DNA of 57,289 nucleotides. Origin: Streptosporangiaceae bacterium (GTDB taxonomy: Bacteria; Actinomycetota; Actinomycetes; Streptosporangiales; Streptosporangiaceae). The translations under genes and the position numbers were made by a program. Shown piece after piece: positions 8,462 to 14,346 of this stretch. Location: positions 1 to 57,289 of the forward strand of contig JAFAZE010000041.1 in assembly GCA_019239975.1 (NCBI GenBank). The letters run 5' to 3'. The notes under the pieces are model-generated. The model did not search any database, was not told where the DNA came from, and was given only the letters and a program-made list of their open reading frames with translations. How positions within the stretch are numbered: the stretch's first letter is position 1; the number at the start of each line of letters is the position of its first letter.

Positions 8462-9133
8462 TCACCGCTGTCCGTAGTGGTTCTTGTAACGGGCGTGCAG
8501 CGTGTCCACCTGGTCGGCCGGCAGCGGCGCCAGCTCGCCGTACGCGCGGGCCAGGTGCACGGTGCGCGCCACGTCCTCGCACATCACGGCCGCTTTCACC
8601 GCGTCACGCGCGGTGCCGCCGATCGTGAACACGCCGTGGCTGCGCATCAGCACCGCGGGGGAGCGGTGCCCGCGCAGCGTCTCGACCACCCCGCGGCCGA
8701 TCTGGTCGCCGCCGATCAGCGCGAACGGCCCGACCGGGACCTCGCCGCCGAACTCGTCGGCCATCGCCGTGATCACGCACGGGATCGGCTCGCCGCGGGC
8801 GGCCCACGCGGTCGCGTACGCCGAATGCGTGTGCACCACGCCGCCGACCTCGGGCATCGCCCGGTATATGTAGGCGTGGGAGGCCGTGTCGCTGGACGGG
8901 CTGTACCTGCCGCTGGCCGGTTTCCCGTCCAGGTCGCAGACGACCATGTTCTCCGGCGTCAGGTCGTCGTAGGAGACGCCGCTCGGCTTGATCACCATCA
9001 GGTCCGCGCCGGGCACCCGCGCCGACACGTTGCCGGACGTCCAGGCGACCAGGCCGTTGCGGGTCAGCTCCGCGTGCAGCGCGCAGACCGTCTGCCGCAG
9101 CTCGGTGATCTCGGCGCTTTCCGTTGTGGTCAT
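8462..9133 (-). CDS. araD: L-ribulose-5-phosphate 4-epimerase
   Basis: The 223-residue protein belongs to the class II aldolase/epimerase family and should interconvert L-ribulose 5-phosphate and D-xylulose 5-phosphate, linking arabinose to the pentose phosphate pathway. Zinc ligands are visible as VVHTHSAY (two His) and MRSHGVF (His). SGNVS and KPSGV form the phosphate-binding loops, and PSSDTASHAYIY carries the conserved Asp. The length is normal for AraD. ATG 9133 follows GGAGA at a suitable distance. The gene lies 36 bp after araB and 69 bp before araA, consistent with one transcript. Fuculose-phosphate aldolase is the main alternative, less likely beside a ribulokinase. Confidence 0.88.
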   Translation of the reverse strand: MTTTESAEITELRQTVCALHAELTRNGLVAWTSGNVSARVPGADLMVIKPSGVSYDDLTPENMVVCDLDGKPASGRYSPSSDTASHAYIYRAMPEVGGVVHTHSAYATAWAARGEPIPCVITAMADEFGGEVPVGPFALIGGDQIGRGVVETLRGHRSPAVLMRSHGVFTIGGTARDAVKAAVMCEDVARTVHLARAYGELAPLPADQVDTLHARYKNHYGQR

Positions 9134-9169
9134 CGGCTGTCTCCGGATATCGGAACGGGCGGTGGTATC

Positions 9170-10888
9170 TCAGCTGCCATTGGCTGCTCGCGCGAGCTGG
9201 CGATCACGGATGGCGCGCAGGCGGTGCATGACCTCGTTCTCGCCGCGGCCGAAGTAGTCGTGGAGCCGCAGGTACTCGGCGTACAGCTCGTCATAGACCG
9301 CCGCGCGCGCCGAATCCGGCCGGTAGGCGGCCTGCCGAACCTTGCCCATGGCCGTCGCGGCCGCGGCCACGTCCGGGTAGGCGCCGGCGGCGACGGCGGC
9401 GTGGATCGCCGAGCCCAGAGCCGGGCCCTGGTCGGAGCCGATCACGCTCAGCGGGTAGTGGGTCACGTCCGCGTACATCCGCATGAGGAAGTCGTTCTTG
9501 ATCAGGCCGCCCCCCGCGACGAGCTCGGTGACGGGACAGCCGGATTCGGCGAACGCGTCCATGATGACCCGGGTGCCGAACGCGGTCGACTCGAGCAGCG
9601 CGCGGTAGATCTCGGCCGGACGCGTGGCGAGCGTGAGCCCGACGACGGCGCCGGACAGCGCGGTGTCGACGAGCACCGAGCGATTGCCGCCGAGCCAGTC
9701 GAGCGCGATCAGGCCGTGCGCGCCCGGCGGCTGCCCGGCCGCCTGCTCGGTGAGCACGTCGTGGACGGACACGCCGCGGCGCGCGGCCTCGGTGATCACC
9801 TCGGCGGGGGCCAGGTTCTCGGCGAACCACGCGAAGTCGTCGCCGACGCTGCTCTGCCCGGCCTCGTATCCCCACAGGCCGGCGACGATGCCGCCGTCGA
9901 CCACGCCGCACATGCCGGGGATCTCGGTCAGGGTCGTGGCGTTCATCACGTGGCACGTGGACGTGCCCATGATCGCCACCATCTTCCCGGGCACGACCTC
10001 GCCGGCCGCCGGGACGGTGACGTGCGCGTCGACGTTGCCGATGGCGACCGCGATGCCCTCGGGCAGGCCGGTGAGCTCCGCCGCCCGCCCGGTCAGGTCC
10101 CCCGCGCGGGTGCCGAGCGCCGAGACCGGGTGGCTGAGCCTGGTTTCGGCGAAGTCGGCGAAGCCCGGGTCGAGCGCGCCGAGGAAGCCGGACGACGGGT
10201 AGCGGCCGTCCTGGAAGATGCCCTTGTAGCCGGCGGTGCAGGCGTTGCGGGTCTCGGTGCCGCAGAGCTGCCAGATGATCCAGTCCGCGGCCTCGATCCA
10301 GCGTTCGGCCCGCTGGTACAGGTCGGGGTCCTCGTCGAGGAACTGAAGCGCCTTGGCGAACTGCCATTCGGAGGAGATCTTCCCGCCGTAGCGGTTGAGC
10401 CACTTCTCGCCGCGCTCCTGGGCGAGGGAGTTGATGCGGTCCGCGTGCGGCTGCGCGGCGTGGTGCTTCCACAGCTTCGGGTAGGCGTGCGGACGGCCGC
10501 CGAGATCCGGCACCTGGCACAGCGGGGTGCCGTCGCGCAGCACCGGCATGCAGGTGGACGCCGTGAAGTCGGTGCCTATCCCGATCACCTGACCGCCGCT
10601 GATCCCGGCCGCCTTGACGGCCGCCGGCACCGTGACGCGGAGCGACTCGGTCCAGTCCGCGGGATCCTGCAGCGCCCAGTCCGGCGGCAACGGCTCACCG
10701 GTGGCGGCGAGCGTGCGCTCCATCACCGCGTGCGGGTACTTGTGAACGGCCGAGCCGACCTCGGCGCCGTCGGAGACGCGAACAACGACGGCGCGGGCGG
10801 ACAGGGTGCCGAAGTCAACGCCGACGACGAACGTGTCCGGATCGCCAGGGCCGCCGCTCGCGGCCTGATTGTTAGCGCTCACAACCAT
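9170..10888 (-). CDS. araB: Ribulokinase, FGGY family
   Basis: This 572-residue kinase should phosphorylate L-ribulose at O5 with ATP. The N-terminal VVGVDFGTLSARAVVV is the ribulokinase form of the first FGGY phosphate loop. GIGTDFTASTC, KLWKHHAAQPHADRIN and EAADWIIWQLCG are characteristic, and MGTSTCHV and VAGGGLIKND form the ATP-binding C-terminal part. It heads the ara operon. ATG 10888 is given as start, but GTG 10882 (third codon) is equally possible. A LacI-type operator covers codons 2 to 7, and an 8-residue upstream frame with a better ribosome site ends exactly over that GTG. Repression by the adjacent LacI protein is therefore likely. Confidence 0.9.
   Translation of the reverse strand: MVVSANNQAASGGPGDPDTFVVGVDFGTLSARAVVVRVSDGAEVGSAVHKYPHAVMERTLAATGEPLPPDWALQDPADWTESLRVTVPAAVKAAGISGGQVIGIGTDFTASTCMPVLRDGTPLCQVPDLGGRPHAYPKLWKHHAAQPHADRINSLAQERGEKWLNRYGGKISSEWQFAKALQFLDEDPDLYQRAERWIEAADWIIWQLCGTETRNACTAGYKGIFQDGRYPSSGFLGALDPGFADFAETRLSHPVSALGTRAGDLTGRAAELTGLPEGIAVAIGNVDAHVTVPAAGEVVPGKMVAIMGTSTCHVMNATTLTEIPGMCGVVDGGIVAGLWGYEAGQSSVGDDFAWFAENLAPAEVITEAARRGVSVHDVLTEQAAGQPPGAHGLIALDWLGGNRSVLVDTALSGAVVGLTLATRPAEIYRALLESTAFGTRVIMDAFAESGCPVTELVAGGGLIKNDFLMRMYADVTHYPLSVIGSDQGPALGSAIHAAVAAGAYPDVAAAATAMGKVRQAAYRPDSARAAVYDELYAEYLRLHDYFGRGENEVMHRLRAIRDRQLARAANGS
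10869..10884. promoter_or_regulatory. LacI-type operator overlapping the araB start
   Basis: TTGTTAGCGCTCACAA is an almost perfect 16-bp palindrome centred on the GCGC of typical actinomycete LacI sites. It lies inside the first codons of araB, so a bound repressor would block elongation from a promoter upstream, between 10889 and the end of lacI. Confidence 0.75.
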
Positions 10889-10905
10889 GTGCCCGCCTTT
10901 ATCAT
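10879..10905 (-). other. Possible leader peptide frame overlapping the araB start
   Basis: ATG 10905 is preceded by AGGAGA at ideal spacing and opens an 8-codon frame (MIKAGTWL) whose TGA overlaps the GTG third codon of araB in a GTGA arrangement. araB itself has only a weak site (AAAGGCGGG). Translation of araB may be coupled to this mini-frame; chance occurrence cannot be excluded. Confidence 0.35.
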
Positions 10906-10958
10906 GTGTCTCTCCTGTGCAGTCTTGCCTCGCCGGGAAGCCGTCAATCCACGCCCGT

Positions 10959-12377
10959 TCACGATCGCTTGCGCGACCGGCCAGAACTCGCCCCGCCCGT
11001 TCGTGTTCCGCCCGCGCCCGGCGCTCCGCCCGCGCCCGTTCGTGTTCCGCCCGCGCCCGGCGTCGCGCCCGTTCGTGTTCCGCCCGCGCCCGGCGTCGCG
11101 CCCGTTCGTGTTCCGCCCGTGCCCGGCGTCGTGCCCGTTCGTGTTCCGCCCGTGCCCGGCGTCGCGCCCGCGCCCGGCGCCCCGGCGCCAGACCGTCTGG
11201 CGCGCGTCCCGTCGCTCTTCGGCTCGGCGGTCGCGGGACGTGCGCTGGCCTGACCGCGGTATGCCCCAGCCGGCGGCCGCGCGGCGGATGCCGCCGGGCG
11301 CGCGGCGCTGTTACGGACCACGAGCTCGGGCGCGACGCGCAGCCGCGGTCCCGGCTCGCCGCCGCCGGACATCCGCTCGATCAGCGCGCCGAGCGCCCGC
11401 CTGCCCACCTCACCGAAGTCCTGCCGCACGGTCGTCAGCGGCGGCAGGTAGTAACCCGCCTCCGGCACGTCGTCGAACCCGACGACGCTCACATCGGCCG
11501 GGACCCGCATGTCGTGCTCGGCCAGCGCCCGCACCACGCCGAGCGCCATCGTGTCGTTGGCGCAGAAGACCGCGGTGACGTCGGGCAGGATGGCCAGCCG
11601 GTGGCCGAGCTCGTAGCCGGAGGTGGCCGACCAGTCGCCGGTCAGCACCGGGGGCTCGGGCGCGCCGTCTTCGGCCAGCGTGGCCCGCCAGCCGTCGATC
11701 CGCTCCTGCGCGTCCAGCCAGGAACCGGGGCCCGCGACGTGATGCACGGTGCGATGGCCGAGGTCAAGAAGGTAGCGGGTGGCACTGGCCGCCCCGGCCG
11801 CGTTGTCGATCGCCACCGACGTCAGCGTCGCGCGCGTCCCGCAGCCCACGGCGATCAGCGGAACCTCCTTCGGCACGTGGGCGAGCGCCGCCACTGCCGA
11901 GTTCTGCGGGGCGATCACGATGATGCCCTCGACGCCCTGGCCGACGAGCCGGTCCACCGCGTCCAGGACGGACCTGCGGTCCAGCGCCGGCAGGCTGGCG
12001 ATGCTGACGAAGTAGGTGTCGTGCGCGGCGCGCTCGATCCCGTACAGCATCGAGGCGGGGCCGTAGAGAGTGGTGTCGAAGCTGATCACGCCCAGGGTGT
12101 GCGTGCGCCGGGTGACCAGCGTCCTGGCCGCCGCGTTCGGGCGGTACGCCAGCTCGCGAATCGCGGCCAGCACCTTTTCCCGGGTGTGCGCGCGAACATT
12201 CGGGTGATCGTTCAGCACCCGCGAAACAGTCTGGTGCGAGACGCCGGCGAGCCTGGCCACGTCGGCCATGACCGGCGGCCGCGACATGCCGCCCGCCCCG
12301 CCGACGGTGTCCCCGGCGGGCTGCCCCTCCTGCACGCCAGTTACGAGCTCTGGCGGAGCATCCGCTGCCGACGCCAA
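10959..12377 (-). CDS. LacI-family transcriptional repressor with a repetitive C-terminal tail
   Basis: TTG 12377 is taken as start because GAGGGAGG lies 6 nt upstream; ATG 12287 just before the HTH is the alternative. The HTH (MADVARLAGVSHQTVSRVLN) is followed by a periplasmic-binding-protein-like sensor core (HTLGVISFDT, GIIVIAPQNS, FCANDTMALGVVRALAEH, VVGFDDVPEAGYY). A normal LacI protein would end near the VVRNSAA segment. Here about 110 more residues follow, rich in Gly, Thr, Arg, Ala and Pro and containing 11-residue repeats of the GTRTGATPGAG type. The gene lies upstream of araB on the same strand, and its own upstream region carries a matching operator, so autoregulation and control of the ara operon are likely. 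The inducer may be arabinose or an arabino-oligosaccharide (inference). Confidence 0.85.
   Translation of the reverse strand: MASAADAPPELVTGVQEGQPAGDTVGGAGGMSRPPVMADVARLAGVSHQTVSRVLNDHPNVRAHTREKVLAAIRELAYRPNAAARTLVTRRTHTLGVISFDTTLYGPASMLYGIERAAHDTYFVSIASLPALDRRSVLDAVDRLVGQGVEGIIVIAPQNSAVAALAHVPKEVPLIAVGCGTRATLTSVAIDNAAGAASATRYLLDLGHRTVHHVAGPGSWLDAQERIDGWRATLAEDGAPEPPVLTGDWSATSGYELGHRLAILPDVTAVFCANDTMALGVVRALAEHDMRVPADVSVVGFDDVPEAGYYLPPLTTVRQDFGEVGRRALGALIERMSGGGEPGPRLRVAPELVVRNSAARPAASAARPPAGAYRGQASARPATAEPKSDGTRARRSGAGAPGAGATPGTGGTRTGTTPGTGGTRTGATPGAGGTRTGATPGAGGTRTGAGGAPGAGGTRTGGASSGRSRKRS
11000..11170. repeat. 33-bp tandem repeat in the lacI 3' end
   Basis: The 11-mer TTCGTGTTCCG recurs at 11000, 11039, 11072, 11105 and 11138, giving a 33-bp period (39 bp in the first step). 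On the minus strand each unit encodes 11 residues, GTRTGATPGAG or close variants, so copy-number changes would keep the reading frame. Confidence 0.85.
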
Positions 12378-12456
12378 GCTGTGCCTCCCTCTGTCGTCGG
12401 CAGCGCGCCGCGGACCGCATGCGGGAACTGCCAGCTGACCTGAGCCGGCGGCCTGA

Positions 12457-12470
12457 TGTTATCGTTAACA
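12457..12470. promoter_or_regulatory. LacI-type operator upstream of lacI
   Basis: TGTTATCGTTAACA, within a wider GATGTTA/TAACATC palindrome at 12455-12472, lies about 80 bp before the lacI start. It fits the same TGTTANCGYTMACA pattern as the sites at 5390 and 10870. Confidence 0.65.
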
Positions 12471-12539
12471 TCCGAGCAGGTCAAGGAAGGCTCACGGTGC
12501 GCGTGCACCGCCGTCCCCTCACCAGCAAGGTCACCGCCC

Positions 12540-12626
12540 GCCGCCCGTCCAGTGGGGCCGCCCGTCCAGTGGGGCCGCTGGCGCCAGCGACCCCACTGGA
12601 CGGGGCCAGCTACGCCAGCGGCCCCA
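12540..12626. repeat. 31-bp-period intergenic repeat array (locus 1)
   Basis: Units of 24 bp, GGGGCC-N5-CGCCAGCGGCCCC and variants, start at 12571 and 12602, separated by the 7-bp spacer ACTGGAC; a degenerate unit precedes them. The stretch 12562-12603 is a 42-bp palindrome with a single mismatch (CCGTCCAGTGGGG at the ends). The same unit and period recur at 40640-40758 and 52699-52753. Confidence 0.8.
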
Positions 12627-12643
12627 CATCTGGGGACGCGTCC

Positions 12644-13156
12644 TCAGGAACCCTTGCGGGCGGTAGCGCCGTCGCGCCTGTCGCGGAAGGTCTGCTGCGC
12701 CTTGCGGACCGGCTCGCTTTCCCGCAGGTCGTGCAGCGCGGCCTGCGCCTTGCGCCCGGTGTCGCTGTCGCGCAGGTCCCGGAGCGCCGCCGCGGCCTTC
12801 CGGCCCGTGTCGCTGTCCCGCAGATCCCGCAGCGCCGCCGCCGCCTTGCGGCCCGTGTCGCTGTCCCGCAGGTCGTGCAGTGCGGCCTGGGCCTTACGCG
12901 CGGCCTCGCCCTCGCGCAGTTCCCGCAGCGCGGCCTGCGCCTTGCGTGTGGCCTCGCCCTCGCGCAGGTCATGCATTGCGGCGCGCGCCCTCTGCGCGGC
13001 CGCGCCCTGCCGCGGATCGCCCGGCGTCCGCACGCCTGCCGCGCGTTCCTTCATCCGCCCGAGCGCGCGCCTCGTGGCGGAGTTGCACCACCACCTGGTC
13101 AGGCTCGTGGAGATCGGGTTCAGTAGCCGCCGGATCTGCAGTTCCATGTCGTTCAT
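12644..13156 (-). CDS. Small protein of seven 16-residue charged repeats, function unknown
   Basis: ATG 13156 is a clear start with AGGAGG 5 nt upstream; frames extending further upstream run through non-coding repeat DNA. The product has 170 residues. Residues 1-58 are basic (LNPISTSLTRWW, RRALGRMKERAAG). Residues 59-170 are exactly seven units of 16 residues, each of the type AALRDLRDSDTGRKAA. The pattern predicts continuous amphipathic helix with alternating Arg/Lys and Asp/Glu, so a rod, a filament or a nucleic-acid or membrane-surface binding protein could be imagined. No family is recognised. An AT-rich stretch (13169-13192) upstream probably holds the promoter, and the palindrome at 12562-12603 may act as terminator. 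Confidence 0.7.
   Translation of the reverse strand: MNDMELQIRRLLNPISTSLTRWWCNSATRRALGRMKERAAGVRTPGDPRQGAAAQRARAAMHDLREGEATRKAQAALRELREGEAARKAQAALHDLRDSDTGRKAAAALRDLRDSDTGRKAAAALRDLRDSDTGRKAQAALHDLRESEPVRKAQQTFRDRRDGATARKGS
12647..12982. repeat. 48-bp tandem repeat, seven copies, in the 16-residue repeat gene
   Basis: Seven consecutive 48-bp units code for the 16-residue repeats. The central three are nearly identical at DNA level (CTGTCGCAGGTC motifs recur every 48 bp on the plus strand), which fits expansion by unequal exchange or slippage. Confidence 0.8.
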
Positions 13157-13295
13157 CACTCCTCCTAGCAATAAGATATATCGTAATTGTGCCCGGCTCC
13201 CGCCGCAACAGGCTCTCCCGCCACGAGGCCGCCGGGCCGCAAGCCCGCGCCGCGGCAGGCTCCGCGCTCGCCCCCGCTTATCGCCGGCTCGTCGT

Positions 13296-13340
13296 GGAAA
13301 CGGCGGGTCGTATATGACACCAAACTCACCGTGATCATGG
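13296..13340 (+). repeat. GGAAAC element, copy A
   Basis: The core GGAAACGGCGGGTCGTATA (13296-13314) is followed by TGACACCAA and ends with CCGTGATCATGG. It shares the 19-nt pattern GGAAACNNNGNGYCNNATA with five other intergenic copies in the window. Its right end is the same as in copy 52553-52598. Confidence 0.75.
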
Positions 13341-13421
13341 ACGCTGCGGCCAGTGGTGCCCGTGTGGCCAGTACGAGGGCGCTCCAAGGGAGCTGTGGGC
13401 CTGGTGGTGCAGGTGGGGCCG

Positions 13422-13562
13422 CGTGCCGCATGCAGCGTGCCTGGTGCCGGGTGCCGCGTGCCTGGTGCCGGGGCAGCGTGCCTGGTGCCGGGGCAGCGTG
13501 CCGCGTGCCGCGTGCCGCGTGCCGACGTGCCTGGTGCCGCGTGCCGCGTGCAGCGTGCCGCC
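13422..13562. repeat. Heptanucleotide GTGCCGC-type repeat, intergenic
   Basis: About 140 bp between copy A of the GGAAAC element and the tetR stop consist of 7-bp units GTGCCGC, GTGCCTG and GTGCAGC in mixed order. The gap from 13157 to 13564 has no supported gene. The array directly adjoins the 3' end of the TetR gene and could arise by slippage. Confidence 0.75.
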
Positions 13563-13564
13563 GG

Positions 13565-14293
13565 TCATCGTGCCCGCGTGATGCCGTGGAGGATCACGTC
13601 GACGACTTCGCTGATGAATTCACCGGTCATGGGCAGGTGCCCGAGCAGCAGTCTGTGCTGAGCGGCACCGAAGAACAGGTCCAGTACGACCTCCTTGTCA
13701 ACCGGCGCGGCGATCTCGCCGCGCTCGATGGCGCGGTCGAGCATGACCCGGTACTGCGTCCGCAGCGGTTCCAGGACCCGGTCCCGCCACGCCATGTGCA
13801 GTTCCGCGTCGTGCTGGGCTTCAGCGATCAGGCCGGCGAGCATGCGTCCCATCGGCGTGCGGGTAACGGCCCAGGTCCACGCGCTGAGTGCGGCGAGCAG
13901 GTCGCCGCGCAGCGTGCCCGTATCAGGCAGCGGCTGCAGCGAGCGGAACTCGATGACGAAGGCGTCCAGGGCGAGCAGGCCCTTCGATGACCAGCGCCGG
14001 TAGATGGTCGCCTTGCTGACCCCGGCGCGGGCCGCCACCTCCTCGATCGACATGGCGGCCAGTCCGCGCTCCTCGAGCAGTTCCGCGGCGGCGCGGAGGA
14101 TGGCCCGGTCGGCCTCCTCACTGCGCGGCCGGCCGCGCGGCGGCGCCCCGTCTTGCGCGGGAAGGTCGGCCCGCGGCGCCCCGTCACGCGCGGAGGCGGC
14201 CCGCCGGGCCGTGGCCGGCTGGCGTGTGGTGCTCGTCTGCCGCGCCGCCTTCTCGTCCGGCGCCGTGGTGCCGGGAATACCGTCGCTGATCAT
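13565..14293 (-). CDS. TetR-family transcriptional regulator
   Basis: The 242-residue protein has an unusually long basic N-terminal arm (about 65 residues), then a TetR HTH (ILRAAAELLEERGLAAMSIEEVAARAGVSKATIYRRW). The C-terminal ligand domain ends GAAQHRLLLGHLPMTGEF and resembles the AcrR-type C-terminal family. It diverges from an MFS exporter with only 53 bp between the start codons. A palindrome fills that space, so the protein most likely represses both its own gene and the exporter until a toxic compound binds. No ribosome site is visible before ATG 14293, so a leaderless transcript or a downstream start is possible. Confidence 0.88.
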   Translation of the reverse strand: MISDGIPGTTAPDEKAARQTSTTRQPATARRAASARDGAPRADLPAQDGAPPRGRPRSEEADRAILRAAAELLEERGLAAMSIEEVAARAGVSKATIYRRWSSKGLLALDAFVIEFRSLQPLPDTGTLRGDLLAALSAWTWAVTRTPMGRMLAGLIAEAQHDAELHMAWRDRVLEPLRTQYRVMLDRAIERGEIAAPVDKEVVLDLFFGAAQHRLLLGHLPMTGEFISEVVDVILHGITRAR

Positions 14294-14311
14294 CAGGTTC
14301 TGCTCATTGGT

Positions 14312-14334
14312 ATACGAAACGATCCGTAACGTAT
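14312..14334. promoter_or_regulatory. TetR operator between tetR and the MFS gene
   Basis: A 23-bp imperfect palindrome has arms ATACGNAACG and CGTNNCGTAT around a central ATC, placed midway between the two divergent starts. The octamer ATTGGTAT also occurs on both sides (14306 and 14338). Confidence 0.7.
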
Positions 14335-14346
14335 CTGATTGGTATC

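Noticed and set aside
6806..11578. Open frame of 1590 codons on the plus strand
   Set aside because: It runs antisense through araA, araD and araB, which have clear motifs and ribosome sites. Long antisense frames are expected at this GC content, and its product shows no domain.
13157..13387. Upstream extension of the 16-residue repeat protein to 13387
   Set aside because: The extension would run through GGAAAC copy A, has Arg/Gly-rich random composition, and the internal ATG 13156 has a near-perfect ribosome site.
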